NCBI GenBank assembly: GCA_037501455.1
Contig: CM074862.1
Span: 85,955,501 to 86,019,500 of the forward strand
Reading direction: 5' to 3'
Source of the DNA: Lantana camara
Taxonomy: Eukaryota; Streptophyta; Magnoliopsida; Lamiales; Verbenaceae
Length of the DNA stretch: 64,000 nucleotides
A program made the position numbers and the translations under genes. Positions 11,769 through 25,729 of the stretch are shown here, piece by piece. Numbering within the stretch: the first letter of the stretch is position 1; every line of letters begins with the position of its first letter. Below the pieces are notes generated by a model, which searched no databases, was not told the DNA's origin, and saw only the letters and a program-made list of their open reading frames with translations.

Positions 11769-14700
11769 ATTGTAAAACCGAGGTTCTAGTGTCATGTCGC
11801 GTCAAGTCTAGGTCGTACGACATAGGAATTAATTGTTAAATTGAGAGTCTTGAATTTTATTTGAAATTAACTGATTACTTGAATCCTTTGAATTACTTGA
11901 TAACTTGAGCATTGTATTGATTCTTGCCCATAATTGTTGATTAATTGACCCTACATTGTTTGAAGATTTAGATGCCTAATGTGTTCTATTATCAATTTTG
12001 TTGAATTAGTTATTGCATGTTGCATCAAATTCCGGCTGTTGGTGATAACTATGTGACATGGCATGCCTTAACCACATGCATTTATTTCCAAATGAGTTAT
12101 AATTTACTGGGTGCAAAGATGATATCAAACCCCGACCAATTTCTACCTTAATAATGATCCCTCTCCAGCCCTATTTTTAACCGTGGAAGGTGTAGAAAAT
12201 GTACCGAGATTACATACATGAATTAGGATTCATGGTCTTTTTTAACCGGGACTACGGCTCAAGTGGTCGAATTCGGAATAGATGATCAATTCATAAGAAG
12301 GGTTGTGGAATTAGCAAGTATTCAAAGAGATAGAAGCAGGATGTGGGAGGTTTGCAACACTTAAGACCAACACGTATGACTACTTTGCAAAGGTTAGTCG
12401 ACCGAATTCCATGAAATCACTTAATCTGGGAATGGAATGGAAAATCTTGAAGGTGGTTAGATGTGAGGTTCGGACACTAAAGAAGCGATGACTCTCAAGG
12501 GAATTCATGATAAGCTTGATTCCGGTTGATAACAATGTAGATCATCTAACTTGGGAAAGAAGCAAGGAAAAGATGCGGATAACTAAAGCTCAGGGTAGAT
12601 CGATGCAAAAAGGATAAAGTGACTAAGAAAGGGTCAATTGAGATACTTCGGGATTTGGAAAAGAAATAAGTTGAAATTGGTGGATGTTAAAGAGAATCAA
12701 TGATTTCAAGTTTATGGGAAGCCAAGTTACTAAAGGTTCTATGCTTAGATAAATGGAGTGATTTTCCAAATTCAAGCTGAATTGTTATGGTGTGGGGCTG
12801 AATTGGAAAAATATGAAATAACAAATGGAAACAATAAAGAAAGACAAATAATGGTAGGAGGAAGCTTTGATGGGATTACCAATTATGGTGAGGACTAGAA
12901 CAAATTTTTGAGATTGACTCTTCGGGAAAAGATAAAATACCAACTTCATTGGTTGTAGAAGAAATTGGGGCTAAGAATCACAGTCTTGAACCACGAAGTT
13001 ATACAAGTTTTACCTCAAGGAATTAGTTGGGGTGAAGGTCGGGAAACACTTAGATATCGATAGTCGGGAAAGAATTGGGTTCCAGAAATTTCAAATTCAA
13101 GTCATGGAAATGTATAAGTTGATGTCGGGGAATTTTGAACATTTAGAGAACCGTGGGAAAACTGGAGGTGATCAACAGATCGAGACAAGCTTGGAGTTAA
13201 ACCAACAAGGAATGGGTGCAGGATCAAACTCTAGCATTATTACGGTGACAAGTTCAAGGCATTCATAAGCACGTGCATCATATGTGCATTAATTTAATTT
13301 GCCTCGTATTTACGTATGTTACCATGGTTGTTATTCAAGATTGCATATTTGATATGTTAAGTACATTGTTTAAATTACTTAACTTTCTTTATTTATATGC
13401 ATATCTCTAATTAATATAATTGCTCCTGCATCTTTAAAATTAATTACAAGTATGATACGTGCATTAGCATTTTAACCCAACATGCATTATTTATTGTTAA
13501 ATTGTTAGGATGACCTCCTTTCTATCCATCTTATGTTCCATGGCCGCTTCAACCTGAGTTCTACCGAATCAAGAAGGAAAAGGAATATTTTTTACATTAG
13601 TTATCTTGGGAAAGTTTTGAGCAAGTGGATAGCCAATTCGAACTTCAAGAGAATTAGAAAGAAGAAAAAAATTTTGAATTGAGAAGTGGTAAAACAAGTT
13701 CAAGAAGTCTATTTTCTTAAGGGGGAGAGCCGGCCGAGGATCAACTTAAAGCCGATGCTGGACCTCACTTGGGAGAGTTGAAACCTCAAGAAAAATGGTT
13801 TTGTTGGGAACCCTCTACCAGAACCATGTAAAAGAAGTCTTCAATATCTTAAGGCTCGTGCGTCCAAAGATTCTTAAAAGGGAGACTCCTAAAGTCCTAA
13901 GAGGCATACCTTGAGCCGAGCTGAAATTAAAGGAAATTTGATGAAAATGGGAAAGACAATGACTTCTACAAGTTGATTGAGCATACTTTGGTCAAAGAGA
14001 ATGACATGGGAGTCAATTTAACCGAGATTGAAAATGGAATATCTAAATGGAAAGGTATTAGAAGAACAAAACGAGCTAACAATCAAGAGTTGGAACTTTG
14101 AATCGTGGAGGTAGAAAGGACGAGACCATTTGAGACTAATTTCGGAAAAAGAAGTTGTTCCAAGAAATTGTAGGCAAGGGGTAACTTTAGTTACAAGATC
14201 AAACATCGTTGGTATTATTTCGGAAACTGGACAAATTCATTCTTTCGAGGATGTAACGATATTGATGTGCAACGTATCTCAAGCCTTAGGGAATTTTAAG
14301 AAATTGGAGATAAGGTTATCAGGTAAAGGAATTTGATCAGAATCGCACGTTTCAGGAGGAAAGTGAGAGTTCGTTCCATGGAAAGTAAAAGGGATGAAAG
14401 TTGGGAGAACACCCCAACACGAATAACAAGGATGAAAGGCTAAAATTTAAATTATTAAACGAATACCGTAACATCCGAGAAGTTGATCCTAACGCATAAT
14501 TAAGATAAGTATAAATTGTGGGAAGAACGAGTTAGTTAGGTTGAAGCAAAGTATTCATTTAAGAGCCGAACGTGGGATGTGATGCTAAGAAGGAGAAAGA
14601 ATTCAGTGCGGGATGAAGATTGAGTGGTTATCGGGTTATATACATCGAGCATTTGAGACATGATAGTACAGTGAGAAGATATCTCAACCATGGAATCAAC

Positions 14701-14936
14701 TATTCAACCGAATTGTTACAATGCAAGAATTTCACTTCACGGTGAACGGTACACTTAATCATGCATATCACGTGCATCATATATTTTATTATTGCCGTAT
14801 ATGATTTCTTGTCATTGTTAATTTGTTTTTTTTTATGAACAACAAATTGACGTAATTGATACTTTCTACTTGCTCCTTACATGATAATTGCAAAACATTT
14901 ATCTAATTGTTCGCCTGAATTTTATTTCGTGTGTGT

Positions 14937-15039
14937 GAGAGATGAGGATTCTCTCAGGGTTGCCAAGAGATGGGGTTCTCTTGTTGCTTGCCCGAGAGAC
15001 GGGGTTCTCTCGTTGTTGTTTGAGAGACGGGCACTCTCA
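14937..15039 (+). repeat. Four consecutive GAGAGA...TCTCTC hairpins
   Basis: Four short inverted repeats in a row: 14937-14955, 14965-14982, 14993-15012 and 15021-15039. Each has a 5-7 bp GAGAG/CTCTC-type stem around a G-rich loop. They lie about 220 bp before the 3' LTR and are kept in the second internal copy (25408-25510). Confidence 0.75.
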
Positions 15040-15259
15040 TTATTACCTACTACTTGTCAACTTGTTCTAGTGGAAGGTTAGATTTTCTTTTCAGTGTTTA
15101 GGTTTCGGGAAGTTGAGGGTCGTGACTTTGATAGCATTGAAGGAACCTTGTTGATTGAAGACCTCTTTCAAACTAATCCCTGACCGGGAATAGCCAACCT
15201 GCGTGGGATGAACACAAAAGGGTAAATCCGAGGATGGATTCTCTTAAGGGGGAGTGAAT

Positions 15260-18246
15260 TGTAACGCCCCGATTTCCGGACATTCAGGTACGCGCGTCAC
15301 GTGTGAGTTTTTCCGAGAGTTAGGATTCATTTTAATTCTTTTGCTTATTAAATTCCTACAATGTGTGAAAATTATATGAATTATATTTCAAACATGTTTA
15401 CGTGAAATTATGTGAAATATATGTCAACTTGATAATTATTTTATAAATTGGATTTAGTTGTTATGTGAATTAATTCCCGAATGTGCCTTAATTGCTTTTA
15501 TGTCCCTAATTGATCATTATTTTAAATGTGAGGACCAAATTGCATAAATAATTCTTGGACTTAATTGATCAATTTCCAAACCTTTTATCCTTGATTGCAT
15601 GACTTATTAAACTTGGAGGATTTAATAACAAATTGATACATTTCATCAAAATTTAAGAGATACATCACGTTATATGCTTCTTCATTCTTCCATTTCATAT
15701 CATTTCATCAAAATCACCCAACACTTTGCTCCTTGTGCTCTCGGTTCAAACATGAAGAAGGGAATAAGGGATTTCATTGATTCCATTCAAGTTTTCCAAA
15801 GGAATTTCATATTTGGAGCTCAATCATCCATTTCCATTATCATCTTCTTCTTCTAAGTGCCATCTAAGGTAGAGATGAATATATGTGTATTTTCTTGGAA
15901 ATTATATTGAAGCTAGGGTTCATGAATTCTTGAGATAAATGGATTAGTTATTGTTTGAGGCATGAATACATGATTCTAACTTGAAATCATGCATGAATTC
16001 TTGGAGAATTTAAATTTATATGATGAATTCATATATGAACTTGAAGTGATGATTCTTGATGATTTATGCATGTTTCCATGGATTAATTGATGCCTAATTG
16101 ATATATATGAGTTATATGATAGTTTTGAGTTGAATTCTTGCTTTGGTTTGGTGTGGAAGTGGATTGGGAGATAAATTCGAGCTTGCCCTGTTTTTCCCGA
16201 AGCTTTTGTTACTGCTGGAGTTGTGGTCGCCCCCCGCGACCAACAATTCAAAAAGTTGGCCAATTTCCGTCGCGGCCGCGATTGATTTTCGGTACAATTT
16301 TGTCACGGCCGTGACACCCTCAAACGAACTCCGATTGACCTGATTTTTTATCCGGCGGAAACCTCTTGAAGTTTAGAACAACCTAAAATTAAAATCAACT
16401 CAATATCTCTTCTCATTTTTGAAATATTATTAATTCTTTTTGGTGTCGCCACTTCACCGGGAAACTGCTTTCACCCAACTTCAAGCTTTCGCCATTTTCT
16501 CCTCACTTTGAACTAAAATACGAGCCATATATCCTCGGAAAGATCTATTTGTCTAGTTTTATATACAATAAGAAAAACTCAATTCCCACTTCTAAAAATT
16601 AAGATATTCCAGTTTTCCCTCAGCATGCGCATTTTCGAAAATTGCAGATTTTTGCCCAACTTCACCAAAACCCATCTTATTGCAATCCTTTCACTTCCTT
16701 GGCTCCCATATGTGACTTATATGATTGGAATACTTGAATAAGTAGTGATTATGTGGCTATTTGGTATTTTATGGTCTTTACTTACTTAAACTTAATTGTT
16801 AACTCCGTGTTTTATGTAAAATGAAATTGTATGATTACATGCCTTGAATACGTGATATCCATGAAATTATTTACATTCTTGTAAATTATTCCATTCCATT
16901 TCTAAATATTTATATGATCATTACATGCAAGTATATGTTCATTTCATACAGGACTATGTTCATGTTTACGCCGTGCGTCACATTTGGTACCATTATCGAG
17001 TCGTATCTCATAAGTACACTACGTTTCCTTTCTTGTCCAGTTCTTCTCCAGGGTGGAGATTATTGATCGATTGAGCACGTTCATGCATCCTTGAGTCGTT
17101 GTGTCGCCTGTTAGGTGAGGTTTAATTTCTAGTTATATAGAACCCGTACAACCATTATGTGGATTTTAGCCAAAATGTATACATATATCTACAGTTTTCC
17201 ATAAACCTTAAATGATTTACAACTGAATTGCTACTATTGTACTGAATTACTGTTGCTGTTACTGTTACTGAACCGAATTGTACCGATTGATCGAGATTGA
17301 TTGAGGCGAGTATATTGTATTGTTCACTGTGGACCCGAGGGTTAGTGTATGAGCTAACTGGGCCCCCTGAATCCACTAGGAGATTAGTGGAGGAAGGAGT
17401 TCCGGGTATAGGGAATCATGAAACCTATGCTCACACTGATTGGATGGCGGGGCCTTATAATCTCCCATCACCCGGAGGAAGAAGGATGGATTATTGAAAT
17501 TGCTAATTGTGCACTGTAATTGATTGCTTGATCACCTAATCATTGGATAATTGAAATATTATATACAGTTGGAGAAAGGTTGGAGATTTGCCCTCACTCG
17601 CCGGGCCACTGATTGAATGAATTGAATTGATTGTATTGTTAAATTGGAATAGTTGTAATCTCGGGCAAGAAATTATTGTACTCTTAAACTTATATTGTTT
17701 CCTTTATAAAATCCTACCCGAGATTATGGCTTACATGGTAATTACGCTAATATTTATTTATAAACCCCTCACTCAGTCTTTCATAGACTGACACCTCACA
17801 TTTTCAGGTTTGCAGGGTGCTTGCTAGGCGGGATTGAGTCGGTCTTTCCTTTTCGGGTCTAGCACAGTTCATGTAATTGTTATTGCATATGTACACATCA
17901 CTGCATTATGCTTGTGGTTACTATGGTACTTATATAGATAAATATCTTGGACTTGATCTTGGAACTTATGAGATTGTTATGGAAACTTGAAATGGTATAT
18001 TTGGAGTTGACGTAAATGAATTTAGGATGATGATAATGAAATGACTGAATATATCTTACTATGCTTCTGTTTATGGTTTATGCATGTTGAAATTGAATTG
18101 AGGGTTAGTCCCGCCTAGCTAGTGTGATCGTTTATTTTTTTTTGTCTCTCGTTCGCTATAGTTTAGTTCATGTATGGGTCGTCCATCTCATATGTGGATT
18201 GAGCTATAGTGTGGGGATGTGGCATACTTGCGCTTCGAGTGCTACA
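15260..18246 (+). repeat. LARD LTR 2 (middle), 2987 bp
   Basis: Same ends as LTR 1. It serves both as 3' LTR of the first unit (preceded by the purine tract) and 5' LTR of the second (followed by the PBS). It resembles LTR 3 over most of its length, but LTR 1 in a tract of about 350 bp (about 17280-17625) that includes a shared deletion. It also lost the GC palindrome by a deletion of about 33 bp between GCGACC repeats. Confidence 0.9.
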
Positions 18247-18992
18247 TCTTAAGTGGTATCAGAGCCCGGTTGCAAAAATGAGGTTCTAGTGTCGTGTCGC
18301 GTCAAGTCTAGGTCGTACGGCATAGGAATTAATTGTTAAATTGAGAGTCTTGCATTTTATTTGAAATTAATTGATTACTTGAATCCTTTGAATTACTTGA
18401 TAACTTGAGCATTGTATTGATTCTAGCCCATAATTGTTGATTAATTGACCCTACATTGTTTGAAGATTTACATGCCTAATGTGTTCTATTATCAATTTTG
18501 TTGAATTAGTTATTGCATGTTGCATCAAATTCCGGTTGTTGGTGATAACTATGTGACATGGCATGCCTTAACCACATGCATTTATTTCCAAATGAGTTAT
18601 AATTTACTTGGTGCAAAGATGATATCAAACCACGACCAATTTCTACCTTAATAATGATCCCTCTCCTGCCCTATTTTTAACCGTGGAAGGTGTAGGAAAT
18701 GTACCGAGATTACATACATGAATTAGGATTCATGATCTTTTTTAACCGGGACTACGGCTCAAGTGGTTGAATTCGGAATAGATGATCAATTCATAAAAAG
18801 GGTTGTGGAATTAGCATGTATTCAGATAGATAGAAGCAGGATGTGGGAGGTTTGCAACACTTAAGACCAACACGTATGACTACTTTGCAAAGGTTAGTCG
18901 ACCGAATTCCATGAAATCACTTAATCTGGGAATGGAATGGGAAATCTTGAAGGTGGTTAGATGTGAGGTTCGGACACTAAAGAAGCGATGAC

Positions 18993-21900
18993 TGTAACAC
19001 CTGAGCGCAAGGTGTCACATCCCCCGCACCGAGACTTGACCCGAATATGAAATGAATGATCCATACCCGAGCCAAATCACGGCGAACGGGGACAAACACA
19101 CACTCTATGCTAGGCGGGACTAACCCTTGAACCATAACATCAGAGTAATCATTAAAGCGGAAGCAATAAACGAACATACATCATATATACATTCAACGAG
19201 CATCAAAACTCCAAAAAGAAGTCATAAACATAACTAATTGCCGTCACGGCTCGAAACAACCAATACGCTCCAATAGCAACATTCATATACAATGATCACA
19301 AGTGCAAAATGCGAGTGTAAGACCAATAAACAAAAGGACTAGAAACGAAAACAAGACCTAAGACTCGAAATCCCGCCTAGCTCCCCTGACACCTGCACAA
19401 AACAACTGAAAGCCAAACGGGTTCAGTCCAAAAGGGACTGGTGGGTATAAAAGCAGGGCATAATAATATATGACTGTAATTAAACATTCACATGCAAGTT
19501 ATAATCCCAAATGAGGTTTTTAAAGAAGTTCCCAAGTGGGTGAATAGAAATCATCAAAAGGGATTATAACGATTCATTTACATTAGGTCAAGGTCATTAG
19601 TGGCCCGGCGAGTGGGCTTGCATTATCTCCAATCAACACCTCGTGTAATTCATTAACATTCATTTACATTCATTCATTCATTCTTTCTTTCTTTTCATGC
19701 ATAACATTCTTTCGTGCGCATTCAATAACATTTACACCTTCTTCCTCCGGGTTGGTAGCGGGTTTGCAAGGCCCATCCACCCATTCATTGACCAAAAGGG
19801 GAACATGACTCCCCAGATGGCACTCAGCGTCCATTCCTCGCTAACTCTTAACGAGGTCCGGTTACGCCGTTCATTGGTGGGACTAGTGTGAGGGTTTCCC
19901 GTCAGCCCATGCCTCCTCGGTTCCCCACTCACACCAAGCCCTTGGGCCCCATTCATTGTGAACATTCATTCATTCTCGCCAAAACATTTGGTAGGTTCAA
20001 GAAGCAAGGGCTTTACGTTTGCAATCATTTACTCGATAAAAGACTCAATATATATATCATATTACTTTGGCTTAAAACTTTTCACATAGGGAGATATATC
20101 GGGTCGTTTTATCTAAGTAGAAGAGAAACCCACCTTAAACCGCAAAAAGGAGCAAACACAAGCCTCACTGACCGGCCTCGTCTCCAACGGACTCAAAATC
20201 TGTGCAAGAGAGGTGAGGTGAGACTCAATATGACCAAATAAGACGCTCGGCAATGAAATGATTATGATATGAATGTATAAGAGATGCTATAAGGTAATGG
20301 ACACGTTCATGTGCACTACTAAAGTCTTAAGGACATATAAATGTTCAATTCATTCATTCAATGAAGCATTCGTATTCAAACGAATTCATATCCTTCACAT
20401 TTCACGTCAAAGGAATTTAAATTATATAATCAAGTCGTTCAATCTTTCATTCACTTTCATAATTTCACATTTTCAATCAAATTAATTCAAGAAATTCAAA
20501 TATAATCAAAGTACAAATTAAATCACATTTAAAATTAGAACATAAACATTTAAACATATTCAATCGTATTTACAATTAGAAGTTAAACAATTAAATACAT
20601 TCAATTAAATTTAGAAAATTAAATAAAACATAAAATAGGTAACAATTAAATTCTATAATTTAATTAAACCAAATAACATTTAATATTTAATAAACATATA
20701 TAATAAATATATAATAAATATATACACCTATTCATAATATATATATATATATATATATATGCATGCCATGCACGTACAGCAACCATAAATCATGCATGCA
20801 ACTAATTACATGAGTATATATATAATAAGCATACGTGCATGCATGCAATCATAATAACATTCATGTAATTTCATTAAAGCATAAGTAATTTCATGCAGGC
20901 TAACAGTTAAAACCATATTACATGCACAGCAACACATACACAAAGCTATCAAGGAGAAGCAGACGCAGCAAAGCAAGGAAGAAGAGGAAAATGAAGCAGC
21001 AGTAGCTCACGGCAACAGACAGATCAGGCCTGAAAATGCAAGGTGACACCCCCGTGTCACCTTCAAGGAACAAACCGAGACACCCCCGTGTCTCGGTACA
21101 GAGAAAACCGCCCCTTAGCATGCCCATTACAAGCTGAGAAGGGGCAGAATGACACCCCCGTGTCACAGCGTGCAGCAGCAGCAACTAACGCGGACAGCCC
21201 CTATTTCTTGGTTAAACACAGCAGCAAGAAGGTAGCCCCCAAGGCATGAAATGCAGTACTAACAAGGCATGAAATGCAACATCAGATAGCTCTAACCTTC
21301 CCACAAAAACTGACAGCAAAACAAGGCAGAACCGTAGCAGCTTTGACAGTAACTTACAGGCCAAAAACAGAGCAACACTCACGCGAAAACAGGGCATAGA
21401 AAGATCTCCATTAATCCCAACACATTCATGTAAGTTAGGCTAATAAATGTGCAGCAAAATACCACAAATTCAACATGTAAATCAGTCCCACAACAGTTCA
21501 AACATGGAAGGCTGTCACACGTGACTTTTCTTCAAAGTTTTCTCAATGTTCCAAAGTTGATATCTCATAAATACTTCAACTACCATGAAATTAATGATCA
21601 TAAATGAAAAGAAGATATCAAAACAATCATTCTCAAGCTTGGAATCATTCAAATCCATCAAGAATCGAAGAAGATTAATAAAATGCCCAAAAACGTCTCT
21701 ATTCAAGATCAGCCGAAAAATGCATGAAACCATGATCAAATTTGGGGATGAATGAATGAAAATGACCAGGAATGAACATATAATACAACCCTAAGCTTAC
21801 CTTGTTGATTGGATGAGGATTGGATGAGATTTGAGCTCCAAAATCTCCAAGGAAACAAGGGTTACGGGATGGAAACTGGAGAGCAGAAACTTTAGCTGAG

Positions 21901-22946
21901 ATTTGTGAATTGTGAGAGGGTTGGTTCGGTTAGGGATTGGTACAGCAGGTTAGGTGGTTGAGTTAGGGTTCTATAGCATCAAACCATGGTTAATTTGGTC
22001 AACAATTGAATAAGTTATGGCCATTTTAGTGTAACAAGGTCAGTTTCGTCGCCGCTTCGTATTTCGGTTGAATTTCGGAGGTTCAAATTGCGTTAAAAAA
22101 ATATAAGGCTAAATTTACTAAACTCGAATTTTCGTTACGAGTTCAGCGAAGTTGACGGAACTCGAATCCGAGTTCCCGAGCTCAAGATATTAAATACGGA
22201 ACCAAGGGTGCGCTAAGTGCTCGTTAGCCCCCGACTTGGATTCCAAAATACAAATTAAATCCGAAACACAAGCAAATGAATTCGAAAATACGAAACGAAC
22301 AAATATTCATGTACAAGACACGTATAAGTTCAACATATTAAATTCGCACAAAATTCCGGTATCAATTCAAATAGAAATGAAGCACTCAAACTCGATCAAA
22401 CAATAAAAGCCAAAATATTACAAAAATGTAACATTTACATACTTATATAATATATTATAATTACATGCATGAAAATTTAATTTATAAATATACATGCATG
22501 CATACGTATATAATATATATAAATACATGCATGCAATTTTATATAAGTTATAATTATAAAATGCATGCAAATATGATATATAAGTATTACATGCATGCAT
22601 AATTAAATCCATGCACACACGTACACAAATATATATATATAAATATATATTTATATTATATAATGTAATTAATATTAATAACATTAAATTAAATAATTAA
22701 CATCTAATATAATTAAAATAAAATGTAAATACATAAAACACGTAAAAATAATTATTCGCGCAATTAAGGAGCGCACAAGTTATTCACATAAATTCAAATT
22801 CAAATATTGCATATATTTCAATTAGTCACTTATTTAACAATTAAACAATGAAATTTAATTATGGAAAACACTAAAGACCAATTAATTTGCGCAATTAAGT
22901 AAACATATACGTCATGCTGTACTAATAAAAGAATTGGGGCGTTACA
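18993..22946 (-). mobile_element. Solo gypsy LTR (3954 bp) nested in the LARD, TSD ATGAC
   Basis: Bounded by ATGAC at 18988-18992 and 22947-22951. Read on the minus strand it starts TGTAACGCCCCAATTC and ends with a GCGGGGGATGTGACACC block and GTGTTACA, the end signature of the other gypsy LTRs here, so it lies opposite to its host element. Contains AT microsatellite stretches (about 20738-20760 and 22617-22675) and a GC hairpin cluster. The longer open frames are low-complexity and I do not regard them as genes. Because the first internal copy lacks it, it inserted after the tandem formed, or into only one recombination partner. Confidence 0.9.
21041..21165. repeat. Three CCCC-loop GC hairpins in the nested solo LTR
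   Basis: Three perfect palindromes share a CCCC loop on this strand but have different stems: 21041-21062 (AGGTGACAC/GTGTCACCT), 21075-21096 (CCGAGACAC/GTGTCTCGG) and 21150-21165 (TGACAC/GTGTCA). Stem bases differ between the first two in a paired way. The cluster is about 2.05 kb from the LTR 3' end. Confidence 0.85.
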
Positions 22947-25407
22947 ATGACTCTCAAGGGAATTCATGATAAGCTTGATTTCGGTTGATAACAATATAGA
23001 TCATCTAACTTGGGAAAGAAGCAAGGAAAAGATGCCGATAACTAAAGCTCGGGGTAGATCGATGCAAAAAGGATAAAGAGACTAAGAAAGGGTCAATTGA
23101 GATACTTCGGGATTTGGAAAAGAAATAAGTTGAAATTGGCGGATGTTAAAGAGAATCAATGATTTCAAGTTTATGGGAAGCCAAGTAACTAAAGGTTCTA
23201 TCCTTAGATAAATGGAGTGATTTTCCAAATTCAAGCTGAATTGTTATGGTATGGGGCTGAATTGGAAAAATATGAAATAACAAATGGAAACAATAAAGAA
23301 AGACAAATAATGGTAGGAGGAAGCTTTGATGAGATTACCAATTATGGTGAGGACTAGAACAAATTTTTGAGATTGACTCTTCGGGAAAAGATAAAATACC
23401 AACTTCATTGGGAGTAGAAGAAATTGGGGCTAAGAATCACAATCTTGAACCACGAAGTTATACAAGTTTTACCTCAAGGAATTAGTTGGGGTGAAGGTCG
23501 GGAAACACTTAGATATCGATAGTCGGGAAAGAATTGGGTTCCAGAAATTTCAAATTCAAGTCATGGAAATGTATAAGTTGATGTCGGGGAATTTTGAACA
23601 TTTAGAGAACCGTGGGAAAACTAGAGGTGATCAACAGATCGAGACAAGCTTGGAGTTAAACCAACAAGGAATGGGTGCCGGATCAAAGTCTAGCATTATT
23701 ACGGTGACAGGTTCAAGGCATTCATAAGCACGTGCATCATATGTGCATTAATTTAATTTGCCTCGTATTTACGTATGTTACCATAGTTGTTATTCAAGAT
23801 TGCATATTTGATATGTTAAGTACATTGTTTAAATTACTTAACTTTCTTTATTTAGATGCATATCTCTAATTAATATAACTGCTCCTGCATCTTTAAAATT
23901 AATTACAAATATGATACGTGCATTAGCATTTTAACCCAACATGCATTATTTAATGTTTAATTGTTAGGATGACCTCCTTTCTATCCATCTTATGTTCCAT
24001 GGCCGCTTCAACCTGAGTTCTACCGAATCAAGAAGGAAAAGAAATATTTTTGACATTAGTTATCTTGGGAAAGTTTTGAGCAAGTGGATAGCCAATTCGA
24101 ACTTCAAGAGAATTAGAAAGAAGAAAAAAAATTTGAATTGAGAAGTGGTAAAACAATTTCAAGAAGTTAGAAAATTTCTATTTTCTTAAGGGGGAGAGCC
24201 GGCCGAGGATCAACTTAAAGCCGATGCTTGGACCTCACTTGGGAGAGTTGAAACCTCAAGAAAAATGGTTTTGTTGGGAACCCTCTATCAGAACCATGTA
24301 AAAGAAGTCTTCAATATCTTAAAGCTCGTGCGCCCAAAGATTCTTAAAAGGGAGACTCCTAAAGTCCTAAGAGGCATACCTTGAGCCGAGCTGAAATTAA
24401 AGGAAATTTGATGAAAATGGGAAAGACAATGACTTCTACAAGTTGATTGAGCATACTTTGGTCAAAGAGAATGACGTGGGAGTCAATTTAACCGAGATTG
24501 AAAATGGAATATCTAAATGGAAAGGTATTAGAAGAACAAAACGAGCTAACAATCAAGAGTTGGAACTTTGAATCGTGGAGGTAGAAAGGACGAGACCATT
24601 TGAGACTAATTTCGGAAAAAGAAGTTGTTCCAAGAAATTGTAGGCAAGGGGTAACTTTAGTTACAAGATCAAACATCGTTGGTATTATTTCGGAAACTGG
24701 ACAAATTTATTCTTTCGAGGATGTAACGATATTGATGTGCAACGTATCTCAAGCCTTAGGGAATTTTAAGAAATTGGAGATAAGGTTATCAGGTAAAGGA
24801 ATATGATCAGATTCGCACGTTTCAGGAGGAAAGTGAGAGTTCGTTCCATGGAAAGTAAAAGGGATGAAAGTTGGGAGGAAACCCCAACACGATTAACAAG
24901 GATGAAAGGCTAAAATTTGAATTATTAAACGAATACCGTAACATCCGAGAAGTTGATCCTAACGCATAATTAAGATAAGTATAAATTATGGGAAGAACGA
25001 GTTAGTTAGGTTGAAGCAAAGTATTCATTTAAGAGCCGAACGTGGGATGTTATGCTAAGAAGGAGAAAGAATTCAGTGCGGGATGAAGATTGAGTGGTTA
25101 TCGGGTTATATACATCGAGCATTTGAGACATGATAGTACAGTGAGAAGATATCTCAACCATGGAATCAACTATTCAACCGAATTGTTACAATGCAAGAAT
25201 TTCACTTCACGGTGAACGGTACACTTAATCATGCATATCACGTGCATCACTTATTTTATTATTGCCGTATATGATTTCTTGTCATTGTTAATTTGTTTTT
25301 TTTTTATGAACAACAAATTGACATAATTGATACTTTCTACTTGCCCCTTACATGATAATTGCAAAACATTTATCTAATTGTTCGCCTAAATTTTATTTCG
25401 TGTGTGT

Positions 25408-25510
25408 GAGAGACAGGGATTCTCTCAGGGTTGCCAAGAGACGGGGTTCTCTTGTTGCTTGCCCGAGAGACGGGGTTATCTCGTTGTTGTTTGAGAGACG
25501 GGCACTCTCA
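25408..25510 (+). repeat. Four-hairpin array, second internal copy
   Basis: Equivalent of 14937-15039. Most differences fall in loops (for example GATGAGGA versus GACAGGGA); one change breaks a stem in the third hairpin (GGTTATCTC). Confidence 0.75.
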
Positions 25511-25729
25511 TTATTACCTACTACTTGTCAACTTGTTCTAGTGGAAGGTTAGATTTTCTTTTCAGTGTTTAGTTTTCGGGAAGTTGAGGGTCGTGACTTG
25601 ATAGCATTGAATGAACCTTGTTGATTGAAGACCTCTTTCAAACTAATCCCTGACCGGGAATAGCCAACCTGCGTGGGATGAACACAAAAGGGTAATTCCG
25701 AGGATGGATTCTCTTAAGGGGGAGTGAAT

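Larger units (their letters stand above)
11747..15259 (+). other. LARD internal region 1, non-coding
   Basis: 3513 bp with no recognisable retroviral protein. Two small open frames (13032-13268, 78 codons; 14130-14336, 68 codons) persist in both internal copies. However, the first differs between copies by three replacement changes and one silent change, which is no sign of protein-level selection. Ends in a purine tract, AAGGGGGAG (15246-15254), the start point for plus-strand DNA synthesis, directly before LTR 2. Confidence 0.85.
18247..25729 (+). other. LARD internal region 2, interrupted by a solo LTR
   Basis: Near-copy of internal region 1 (PBS at 18254-18268, purine tract 25716-25724). 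After removing the nested solo LTR (18993-22946) and one TSD copy it is about 3.52 kb, nearly the same length as copy 1. Sequence on both sides of the insertion joins as in copy 1 near 12510 (GCGATGAC then TCTCAAGG). Confidence 0.88.

Noticed and set aside
20738..20760. AT microsatellite as a regulatory site
   Set aside because: Simple repeat in a solo LTR, no further evidence.
21041..21165. CRISPR-like repeat array
   Set aside because: Only three units, palindromic with different stems and irregular spacing, in a plant LTR.
22418..22684. 88-codon minus-strand ORF rich in Tyr/Ile/Cys
   Set aside because: Reads a TATA/CATGCATG-rich low-complexity stretch of the solo LTR.
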